Shown here: positions 55,310 through 64,000 of the stretch, one piece after another
How positions within the stretch are numbered: the first letter of the stretch is position 1
Layout of the letters: every line of letters begins with the position of its first letter
Assembly (NCBI GenBank): GCA_037074705.1
Contig: CM073596.1
Coordinates: 10,124,001 to 10,188,000, forward strand
Direction of reading: 5' to 3'
DNA: 64,000 nt
From: Zhengitettix transpicula
Lineage: Eukaryota > Arthropoda > Insecta > Orthoptera > Tetrigidae
Program-made: the position numbers and the translations under genes
Notes under the pieces: generated by a model
The model's input: only the letters and a program-made list of their open reading frames with translations
Database searches by the model: none
Told to the model about the DNA's origin: nothing

Positions 55310-55602
55310 CGATAAAAAGCGGTGTCTACCTCGAGTCGCGTGCTTCAAATCCAAACATGGGCTGAATGAAGGTGGGGCAGCATTCATGTCACTCATCTTG
55401 AGTTCTTACATAACGCTACCTGTGTAACCAGTTCAGTCACTCATCCATTTCACTTCTAGTATGCAGCAGCACGTTTGTCCGTGTCTTACAGAAGTTTCTC
55501 TAAATGCCACAGTACGTCCATAATTAAATGTGATATCAATTGTTTGGAGGTTGTTATTTTTTTCAATGAAAAGGAAATTGGTGTGAACATATTACATCAA
55601 TC
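55310..55602 (+). promoter_or_regulatory. HPS4: Likely HPS4 promoter and 5'UTR
   Basis: Less AT-rich than its surroundings and directly upstream of the HPS4 start. It has an arthropod initiator-like TCAGTC near 55432. No TATA box is obvious. Inferred from position only. Confidence 0.35.
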
Positions 55603-55610
55603 ATGGAAAA
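55603..55610 (+). CDS. HPS4: HPS4 exon 1 (start codon)
   Basis: Only eight coding bases (ATG GAA AA) precede the donor gttagt; the intron is 79 bases. Joining to exon 2 gives MEKELFIMFVYD, which fits the family N-terminus. The transcription start lies upstream, not located. If this exon is wrong, translation could start at ATG 55703 inside exon 2. Confidence 0.65.
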
Positions 55611-58600
55611 GTTAGTAGTGATTTCAAACACAAGATCTTTCGTAAAACAAACGTTACGTAACGATTAATTGCGGTCATCGTTTTTTCAGGGAATTGTTTA
55701 TTATGTTTGTTTATGACACTCAGAAGTGTCAGAAGGAAGATGATGATCCCCAGGCTGCTGTTCTGTATTTCCATCCAGGCTGGGTGAATGATCAACAGAG
55801 GCTCGCCCTCTGTGGCCAGCTAATGGGAGCGACACAGTTCTTCCTTACCTCGTTCAGCTGCCCACGGATAATTTCTCTCAACAACGGGAAGTTTGTCGTC
55901 AAACAGTGTGGACGTTATATCATGGTAACATATTTATCAGATCTAAATATTCATACGTCTTTTGCATAATGAAATGAATAATTTGTACTGATTGACTCAG
56001 ATATGTCAAAAATGTAAATTAAACCAAATAACATATTAATACTATTTTTTTCTCAAATTTCATTTTCAGAGAGACAATACACATTTTTCTTTGTGTCATT
56101 TAGTTTATGTCCAGCTTAATTTATATATTTATTTCCAGACTGTTGGTACAGATCATAATATAGCTGACTGGATCCTAGAACAAAGATCCAATCTTTTGCT
56201 TGAACTATTGCAGTTCTACCACAAAGATTTGGACAGAGTTTGTGCGAGTGTTAGTTCCGAAGGGAACAGTTTTGAAGAGAAACTGTACAATATTTTTGAG
56301 ATATATGTTCCTATTGTTCAGTTCTCTGGCAGCATCTTTTCAAACATACCTACTATCAAGCTTCCTAAGGTAAGTTTACTTTCTGTAGTTGATTAAGTAC
56401 ACTAATCATAGTAATGTCGTTCTTTGAATTATCCTCTTCTGTTGTGACAAAATATTAATAACAGAAATATGGCCAAATATAATAAACAGAAATTTTTTAA
56501 AAAACAATGAGCAATGAAATTATAGTCTATAATATGGACTTTCATTGGATGTAAAGTATTTACAAATCTAAAATTAGAAGTTGAAAATTAACAAACAACA
56601 AAAATTGTACAAGCAAATAAAGTTATAAAATTATACAATAGGTAAGAATCTGTTTCAAATTTTGTATTTGAAGCATTTTTTGTAAATTTTATTTGTTATG
56701 TTTCCAAGATTAATCTAACATGATAATAGTTTTCAATATCTAAGGTTTTTGTGTTCTCACCAATTAAAATTATGTCTATAATTTAATGGGTATTTTGAAA
56801 CATTTAGTTTATCTTTTGATGAAAAGAGTGTTATTTTGCATTTACGTTATTTAATAAATGTCATAATACCAAATGCTATTATAATATAATACAATAGTAA
56901 TGCCAAGTGTCATGCATATGGTCTGAATGTCAATAGTGGAAATGGTCCTGTGTAATTAAACAGATGTATCGTGCCTTATAGTTATCAGTTGTTCTGTTCA
57001 ATGCATTCATTTCATGGTGTCTTAGTAAAAATAGTAAAATTTTGTTGTTGGAGTATTTTGTTTAGTCAGATCTTCTTGTGTTGTTGTTTTACAGAGTGCT
57101 AGCAACATATTTTTAGAGGCCATTCAGATCCTCCATTGCTGCCAAGAACAGAAAAAAGTTCTTGGGGGTGCTGTGCTCTACAATAACCAGTATGTATCAG
57201 TCAGATGCACATATGGACACTTCTAATGTCTGCTCCAGTTTTACTGTAAATGTACAATTTTTTGTTTTAGGGTAGTTGCATCTCAGCTGTCGTCCGGCCT
57301 TACAAAGAACCTGATTCTCACAAATCCATACCGTATGAAAGTAAGTGGTCATTTGAAGACTTTTACACAATCACATCATTATATTTTAGACTTCTTTTGG
57401 AGAACAAAATTAGTTGATAAATAGTTCTCAGGCTTAGGTCAAATAGAAAAGTACTATGGTTTAATAATACATTTTGTAGAAACAATTATATTTAATTGAC
57501 TTCTTTAAATAAGTGAAAATACAACTGAAGTCATAATTAGGGATGAAACGCCATCTCTGATTTTTCATACATTTTGTCATAAGTCATATAGTATCTTGAA
57601 ACTTTGAAGTAGTTAGTCAAACTTAAATACAGCCTAAACAATATATTTTTGATAGATATCAATTTGATGTCCTTTCTTTATTTAAAAAAATTTCAATGAT
57701 TTGTTATCTATTCTATGTTTTTTCTTGTGACTTTTACCATCATTTTGTCCTTCTGTTATAATTTTCTTTTAAAGCTGGGTGCTCAGAATTTTGTTTAGAC
57801 TCATTCTATTGATAATACATTCAAGAAATCTGCATTCTGTACTTATCCATAATTTTCATCATTACAAACGAGCAAAAACTAATCATTTGATAAAATAAAT
57901 ATTCCGATTTTGAGCATGTTGATTAGAAAATATTTAATTAGTTAAGGAAGTAACCAAATAACAGACAAAATTAAGTGGTATTTATATTATCACTTAATAT
58001 TGTCTGTTATTTGGTTATTACTTTATCTAATTAGTATACTTTTTACAGACATTTTTGCAAATTGTAGTTAAATTATTTAATTTGCTTGTTCATGGAAAAT
58101 AGTTTTGCAAAATCTTTTAACAATGTGTCTTTATGGAAATTGAGCACTTCTTGCATAATTTTCAGACAATATTTCATGCAATTACTCCAAAAGTCCATCC
58201 AAACATAGGACAAAGTTTCTAACCCAAATTTCAGTGCTTCTCTTTGATATTATTTCTTTCTATTATTCTTTATGACTTAATGATCATGTGCATAAATGGT
58301 GATGTTTCAAAAATGAAATTTTATGTACAGTAGAATGACTATTTCTTTCAAATCCATTTATATCCTTCCTGATGTTTTATTTTTTTTATATATTACATTT
58401 CTAACACAGCAGTAATATACTTACGTTTTGCACAGTAACAAGACAGTGTTTGCCACAGTGAGATTCACATATAGATATTTTTAAAAAATTAATGAACTTC
58501 ATATTGTAACATTTATTCCTTTTTATTTCAGTCAGCTGCAGAAAATGTTCAAACTCCATTTCATCTTCCCATTGGAGTTCAGTTGCTAGAAGTCCATCTC

Positions 58601-61600
58601 AAAGCAAATGAGTACAAGAGGTTGTTAAATGATCATGAAAAGGCACAAAGTGCCTTTGAGAGTGCCAAGGAGAGGAGAAATGTGCAAAAGAAGGTAACCT
58701 GTTTTTTTTCGTCTCTTTGATCTTTTAAAAAGGGGTTATATAATATATTTGTTCAATTTTTTAGCAGATATCGACACCTAAAGTACAGCCGACCAAAGAG
58801 CAGATATCAGCCATGAAGAGAGACACTTCAAGAATATTTACGGTTCCAGAAGAAAAGGAAGGGGAAATTGAATTACTGGAGAATGGTATGAATGGATTCA
58901 TACCTGAAATGAATGGGATCACAAAGACTATTACAAATGCTAATTCCACAAATGTTTGCACTCCAGTTAAGAGTTCAACTCCAATGAAAGATATGAATGT
59001 AGGGAAGTTCCTGCATAACAAAATTATGTCAATATGTGTCAGTGGAAGTGATTCGAAAGTTGGTAAATCTGAAACTGTTAATGGGAAATCCAGTGTTGGA
59101 GACAAAATTGGTATGTTGTTTAAGTCTAAGGAAATTCACAACAAGAAAGTTCCTCCACATTGTCTGGTGAATTACTGTGAAAATGAGGTTCACAGTCTGA
59201 GTTTGAATGACCTACACAAGAGCAGAGTGTCCAACAAAAGGATACCAATCAGGTACTACAGCTTTGGACTGCCACGTCTCACCCGTGACATGTGTAGTGA
59301 CGATGAAGTGTCATCAGATGAATGTCTGTCCCCAGGGAGACACTTTTTTAACACAATAACAGATCCTGTCTTCCCTGTTTTCAGAGCAGATGGTGTCCCC
59401 ATTTCACGCTATCTATTTGATGAGTATGTATCCCAGCATTATCAATTGCTAGAAAAGGAGAGAGATTCTGAAAGTTCCCCAGAACCAAGTAAGAGTGAAG
59501 CTACAATTAGTGCCACCGTCACAGAAAACTCCATTAATGGGACAGTTACTAGGTGTCTGGAGGGAGGAGAAAAGTTGAATGAAGGTGATGGTTCTGTGCC
59601 AAAGTCTGAAGCATACAAGAGGTCTCTGAGTTTGCCACTGAAGTCTTTTGACATCTGCAAGCCTGAAGGAGATTCTGATGTTGGAAGACAGAGATCTATC
59701 TCATATTGTGAAGGCGATTTGAAGTCCCCCATCTTTCCCAAGAACCCTGGTATCCTTCAGCTTACACCTCTTATGAATAAATTATCCTTGCTGGCACTAG
59801 ATGAGAATTCAGCTGAATGCAAAACTCCCAATGAAAATTCAGACACACCTCTAAATGGTCAGTTTGGCTTTGGAATTGGATCTATGACCAAAAGAGAGAG
59901 AAGGAGACTGCAACCTGAAGTGGAGCTTGATGTGTCTGCTCCTCCAGAAGAAGCAGTTCTCTACATCTGCGGACAGCAAAGCATGTCATTGCTTCTAATC
60001 TTGCAATCAGATGGGAGTCAGGATCCTGAACTAATTCATACTCTGGTAAGCACAATAAATAATTATAGCCAAAAAGTACCATACACTATTTTTTATTCTA
60101 CTGGATAAACATAATTACAAAATATTTTCATATTAATATGTTCTTAATTTTATTAAATTAATAATAATTGATTATTTAATATAATCCAGTTAATTAGTTG
60201 ATGCAGGTTTTTCTAGGGTTTTCCCTGCATCACTTTTAGGCAAATTGCCGGGTAGGATCCTTAAACCACAGCCTGGAGGCCCTAGTTAAACCTTGGCTAT
60301 CTTCCTCTACCCTTCTGCATCCCCACTTTTAAATCCCTTCCTATGCTATTAAAGGAGAGTTGCCACCATGTGAATTACCCTCATGTAGCCTGTTACCCTA
60401 AAAAAAAACACTCATACCATTCTTAACTTAGGGGACCCAAATTTCTTCCTACTATTTTAAATTCACTATTCAGTAATGTTAACTGAAATAATCTAACAAA
60501 TAATTTCAGATTAATTGTAGAGTACATTCTGAATAATTACTTTTATTTTTTTGTTACACAGTATTCTCCATTTTATATTACATATAAATAGTCTCATAAA
60601 ATTATATATCTAAAACCTAAGTGGCTTATAATGAAATAAAATTTATACAATCAAATATTTGTATGTAATCATTTACAACTCAAAGTAATGTCTTCAAGTA
60701 ACTTGAACAATTATGAAAATTTTATATCATTCAAAGCACTAACTCAATTTGACTGCCTAGTTATAGGATTGTTTAATTTATATTACATAATATGGCAGGA
60801 GAAAAATTATTGGAGGTATGAAAACTATTGTCAGTATCTTTGAATAGCTGTGAGAAAGAAGATGAAATTTTTTTCTTTTATGAGAAATATTGTGGTGATT
60901 ACGTCATTATGTAACATTTGGAAGATTTTATGAGGAAGGAATGGAGAGCTGTTTTGAACAATTCATAACAATATAATTTTATTAAAGCAACTGTGCCCCT
61001 AAAAGAACTAGAGAATGGACCCAACATTTCTCCTTTCATCATTTACATTCCTCTGTTTGTTTTCAACTTTAGTACTAAATTATGAAAAACCAAACTATTC
61101 AATAGAATTGGGGGAAAAAAAATTATTTGGCAAGTGTGACACCTGTCAGCATCTATGTACATATGTATAATTATTATATATACATGTGTATCATAGTAGC
61201 TAAAATATCTAGTCCATCTAGACTTTTTGATTTGTTCATTTACATCATATTAGTTTCATTTAGTGTGATACATTCAAATGCATCTAGGTTTGTTAGGCAA
61301 CTACATCCTCATGTACTGTGATAAGCTGATCTGTATCACAGATATAAATTGAATTATTTAGTTGTTATGGTTCCAGTGGCAGACAAGTGTTAGTGGTCTG
61401 AGCCGGTTGGAGGCACACTTGAAGCAGGTCTTGGAGAACTTTCCTCAGACAGACAGTACAGAACCGTACAGCTTCCTTTGCATTGACCCTAGCTGGGACA
61501 TGCTACACTGCGGAGGAACCTGGGGTGCTCTGGAACTGGACACCATCAGCTGTTTACACAATGACTTCATGAATTCTTCCAGTTTGATGGAAATTGTGAT

Positions 61601-62283
61601 AAGGTTAGTTCCTTTCTGTTGATTATGGAAGGAATATATAATTACCTCTAGATGCAGAGAGTTAGTCATATTAACATGCTACCCTTGGTTACACTTCTTG
61701 GTAATATATGAAATTATACAGTTGTGTTATCCCACTTAAATAGACAATAATTTCTACAAACTTTTTGTCAGCTCATCTTTTCTTAGCCTATCTGAGGTAA
61801 GTTATCTAGAAGATGTAATCAAATTTTAAGGTGTAGTAAATTGTTTGTTTTCCTATATAGAAAAAATGCATCTTTTATGTTTTAAGTAGAAGATGTAAAC
61901 ATGCCCACACAGTACACTTCAGTTACATATGGCTATTGTGGCAAGTAAATAAACTCTACACCCTGGTGCCTCTGTATTTTATTTACAAATATTCTAAGAA
62001 AATTTTAATCTTCGCCACATGTTTCTAGTGCTTCTGTTCTCAATCAAATATTTTGAACACCATGGAACTTCCCTCTCCTGTTATATGGATTAGTGTAATC
62101 CATTTATCTTTCAGGTGTGAAGAGAGTACAGTATATGGGTACCAATGTGGCAAATCAGAGGTGTTCTACCGACAAGCCACTGCCAATGCCACAGGTCTGC
62201 CGACTCCTTCAGACCTGATGGGTATTGTCCCACTCAAAGCCAGGCGGAGACTGGAGAGGGATCATGGAATTATTCTTCTTTAA
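55603..62283 (+). CDS. HPS4: HPS4 homologue (BLOC-3 subunit, CHiPS/longin family)
   Basis: Nine exons join in frame to 2475 nt, 824 residues plus TAA: 55603-55610, 55690-55924, 56139-56369, 57095-57189, 57271-57340, 58532-58693, 58768-60045, 61377-61603 and 62115-62283. The N-terminus (MEKELFIMFVYD, then LYFHPGWVNDQQRLALCGQL) matches the first longin-like domain of HPS4. ILHCCQEQKKVLGGAVLYNN fits the second part, and the end (GLPTPSDLMGIVPLKARRRL, DHGIILL) matches the HPS4 C-terminus. In animals HPS4 pairs with HPS1 as BLOC-3, the guanine exchange factor for Rab32/Rab38 that directs cargo to lysosome-related organelles such as pigment granules. Residues ~268-693 come from one huge exon, mostly Ser/Glu/Lys-rich and probably disordered. 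Human HPS4 is ~700 residues, so this one is longer, mainly in that insert. No HPS1 gene is in the window. Confidence 0.92.
55690..55924 (+). CDS. HPS4: HPS4 exon 2 (first longin-like domain)
   Basis: Acceptor ttttttcag, donor ATCATG|gtaaca, ends phase 0. It has the best-conserved block of the protein: FVYD, acidic Asp-Asp-Asp-Pro, LYFHP and DQQRLALCGQL, then a Gly-Arg-Tyr near the end. Confidence 0.93.
56139..56369 (+). CDS. HPS4: HPS4 exon 3
   Basis: 231 nt, phase 0 at both ends, acceptor atttccag, donor CCTAAG|gtaagt. Encodes a mostly helical stretch (ADWILEQRSNLLLELLQFYH) expected in the first longin domain. Confidence 0.93.
57095..57189 (+). CDS. HPS4: HPS4 exon 4
   Basis: 95 nt, acceptor ttttacag, donor AACCA|gtatgt, ends phase 2. 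Encodes SASNIFLEAIQILHCCQEQK then the GGAVLYNN strand, matching the ILxTCQ...GCILY region of human HPS4. Confidence 0.93.
57271..57340 (+). CDS. HPS4: HPS4 exon 5
   Basis: 70 nt, acceptor gttttag, donor ATGAAA|gtaagt. Encodes VVASQLSSGLTKNLILTNPY; the ASQL and LT pattern is shared with human HPS4. The intron before it is only 81 bases. Confidence 0.93.
57525..57550 (+). repeat. Decayed hammerhead-like motif in HPS4 intron
   Basis: CUGAAGU, CAUAAUUAGGGAU, GAAACG: the 42,171 type with one core change. Confidence 0.45.
57948..58023. repeat. 30-bp-arm hairpin in HPS4 intron 5
   Basis: AAGTAACCAAATAACAGACA... pairs with its reverse complement across a ~12-base loop (GTATTTATATTA). The arms and loop match the stem I flank of the hammerhead-like elements at 19.8 and 63.8 kb with the core deleted. 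Confidence 0.75.
58532..58693 (+). CDS. HPS4: HPS4 exon 6
   Basis: 162 nt, phase 0 both ends, acceptor tatttcag, donor AAGAAG|gtaacc. Encodes the end of the folded N-terminal half and a charged helix (EKAQSAFESAKERRNVQKK). Confidence 0.92.
58768..60045 (+). CDS. HPS4: HPS4 exon 7 (large central exon)
   Basis: 1278 nt open without stop, acceptor ttagcag, donor ACTCTG|gtaagc, phase 0. A tandem acceptor (ttttag at 58764) would add one Gln. The middle is low-complexity and Ser/Glu-rich; a better-ordered block, RYYSFGLPRLTRDMCSDDEV to FRADGVPISRYLF, may be conserved among insects. The last part (EEAVLYICGQQSMSLLLILQ) looks like a buried strand-helix of the next longin domain. Confidence 0.93.
60198..60410 (+). 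mobile_element. Short retroelement copy R7 in HPS4 intron 7
   Basis: 5'-truncated copy (starts GATGCAGGTTTTTCTAGGG) ending TGTTACCCTAAAAAAAA. 5' truncation plus A tail is the mark of LINE-type retroposition. Confidence 0.88.
61377..61603 (+). CDS. HPS4: HPS4 exon 8
   Basis: 227 nt, acceptor gttccag, donor ATAAG|gttagt, ends phase 2. Encodes LSRLEAHLKQVLENFPQTDS and YSFLCIDPSWDMLH, parallel to LEVHLKETLP...YNFTHYD in human HPS4. Confidence 0.93.
62115..62283 (+). CDS. HPS4: HPS4 exon 9 with stop
   Basis: Acceptor ctttcag; the split Arg codon is restored. Encodes CEESTVYGYQCGKSEVFYRQ and the conserved end LPTPSDLMGIVPLKARRRLE...GIILL, then TAA at 62281-62283. Confidence 0.94.
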
Positions 62284-63125
62284 ATACCTTTGTTACCAAT
62301 TTGACTGATGAAATGAAACTATTATTGTTACTATTTGTTATATTATTATTATTGGTAAACAGTATTATTTTAATTGTAATATGAATTATGCCATCTATAT
62401 ATTTAGTTTTGTATTTACCACACCTGAATAGTACTTTAGTTCTATTTTAATGAATTCTAAGCTGTGAAGAATGACGATATTTGTGTCAAGTCAGTTTGAT
62501 GATCAATGATTATTATGAAATAAGTACTTTTCTAGTCAAAAAGTTTTAGTATAAAAGGGAAGGTGTCACTAGAATGAAACTTAAATCAATTAAAAATTCT
62601 GCACTGAAGCTTCATAATGTGTGTGACAGGATTTTAGCTGTATTGTGTTCACTTGATAAAAACTTTTTACATTTTGCTTGCAGTAGGGACATAACATTTT
62701 CATGGGAACGATAATTGTTCTTTAGAAAGAAATGGTGTAGGGTTATAATATTGTTCATTTGGGATCTCTGGTTGTAGGTTTAATGCCTTAAATGAGTTTC
62801 TCTGGCAATGTCTAACACACAATTTTTACTTTAATTGAGAACAGTTTGGCTTATTGTGTAGATGTGGTGGGCTAAAGGTAAAATTTTTTGTATTTGTAGT
62901 CACAATCCGTCTCGGTTAACAGCCGCTGTTTTTGTATTATTGTATTTGTCTTGAGAAATAGATAGAGCTTTACAATGCTACAGTTTTAAAAGAAAACTAG
63001 TGTCAAACTGTTGAGAATATTGGTTGTGAGTGTGAGAATTTATAAGATAATATACTGCGTGTTGTGTATTCAGCATTGTGTTATGTCTGATTATTTTCAA
63101 TAAACTCCTTGGCGCAAACCTGAAT
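62284..63125 (+). other. HPS4: HPS4 3'UTR with poly(A) signal
   Basis: AT-rich and without a coding frame. AATAAA at 63099-63104 followed by a GT/T-rich stretch is the best polyadenylation signal; another lies near 63263. Confidence 0.55.
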
Positions 63126-63744
63126 GTTTTACCAAAACTAACTCTGGAAGGAATATTTATTTTCATTAAGCTATTATTTCACTATGTTGAGTGACTTGTT
63201 TAGTCATTTCAGATTTTCTTTGCCATTTTATTTATCACTTCTTGTATTTTAGATAAGCACAATAAATAAGATTGAAGTCATATCTGTGAAAATTTGTCCA
63301 GTAAATAATTAGTCATATTATGTTTATTGTGTCATGATAAACTTGCGATAGGGTACAGTGAAGTAACATGTTCCACAAATACAGAAAGTTGCTCTTCTAT
63401 AACTATTTTATTTATAAATAAGAGGATTTTTCTTAATCCTAAGCATTAAACACAATTAGCAATCCCTTTCCTTTCAATAGCTCATATCATGACACACGAA
63501 TCACTGTGATGCTCTTCCAATTTAAGATTCTCTTCTAATTAATAAAGTGGCACATATAAGCAACTGTTGCTGTCATTGTGTACATTTAATTCTTCTCCAG
63601 ATGTTTAATTGCTGAAGCCAGGATGGGATCTCAAAAACTTTGCTTGATGGAAGTGTGCTCTCATGAAATAAATAAAGTTTTTCTCGTAATTGATACTTCT
63701 TCTTAGCCAAGCACTTTTCCAAGGTTTCATGAAGTTCTTGTAGT

Positions 63745-63997
63745 TTAGTAATTAGATAAATAAGTAGCCAAATTACAGGCTAAAATACGTACTAAATAAC
63801 ATTTCTGCAATCTTTGTTGCTTCTGTCAATATGCAAGACCTGTAAGAATGACACACCACACAAACCAGGTGACTAGTTTGTCTAACGTATTTTGAATCTT
63901 GTGACGAAAGCAAAAGGATTGCAGAAATGTTGGGTGGTATTTATTTAGCACTTAGTTTTGTCTGTTATTTGGTTATTTATTTATCTAATTACAATAC
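63745..63997. mobile_element. Foldback element with inverted hammerhead-like motifs, at window end
   Basis: GTAATTAGATAAATAAGTAG at left matches the reverse complement of the right end (TTATTTATCTAATTAC). Each arm carries a motif: minus 63799-63833 and plus 63902-63933 (UGACGA, GCAA...UUGC, GAAAUGUUG). 63,126-63,744 shows nothing else. Confidence 0.65.
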
Positions 63998-64000
63998 CTC

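Noticed and set aside
58813..60108. Single-exon 431-residue gene
   Set aside because: The frame continues upstream of its first ATG to a splice acceptor and has a strong donor at 60046; it is the central exon of HPS4.
55603..62283. CCZ1 instead of HPS4
   Set aside because: The N-terminal domain is shared by both families, but the C-terminal block (LPTPSDLMGIVPLKARRRLE) and the Cys-Gly-Gln stretch fit HPS4, and length is far above CCZ1.

Overview
The window looks like nuclear DNA from an insect. It is AT-rich, has two multi-exon genes with GT-AG introns on the + strand, and is otherwise packed with decayed eukaryotic transposable elements (mariner, LTR, Penelope-like, LINE, SINE). Pacifastin-type inhibitors are arthropod proteins, so arthropod is well supported. 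The repeat load suggests a large-genome hemimetabolous insect (cockroach, termite or relative), but that is a guess.

Layout: 1-27,000 is a gene desert of nested mobile elements. It holds three ~1 kb LTR copies inserted at (TA)n tracts, two mariners, six copies of a poly-A-tailed short retroelement, several foldback elements, and a ~256-bp tandem array derived from the C-terminus of a transposase. 27,047-51,445 is a pacifastin-like serine protease inhibitor locus. It has two signal-peptide first exons (27,047 and 38,345), four pacifastin domains (27,505; 44,368; 45,091; 49,551) and short acidic Ser-rich linker exons. All its coding introns are phase 1, so every exon can be skipped or joined in frame. 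Either first exon gives an open frame to the same stop (309 or 257 residues). Its introns carry LTR copies, a third mariner, and Penelope-like relics. 55,603-62,283 is a nine-exon HPS4 homologue (824 residues), a subunit of the BLOC-3 Rab32/38 exchange factor, followed by its 3'UTR.

The most unusual pattern is a motif found at about twenty scattered places: CUGA(N)GA, a short hairpin, then GAAAC(G/A)U. This is the core layout of a hammerhead ribozyme with a one- or two-pair stem III, the form reported in Penelope-like elements. Several copies sit at the tip of long inverted repeats, which would form an extended stem I (best at 19,802-19,923 and 39,911-40,006). Others occur as head-to-head inverted pairs. 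Three lie a few hundred bases downstream of eroded Penelope-like GIY-YIG coding sequence, which links motif and element. Most copies have lost core bases and are probably inactive.

A second notable event is a ~1.6 kb tandem duplication (46,196-47,704 and 47,821-49,378) inside the pacifastin gene. It copied a linker exon together with its RxxKR-type cleavage site, carried along with a Penelope-like remnant. All exon calls were made by hand from reading frame, splice signals and phase; no transcript or database evidence was available.
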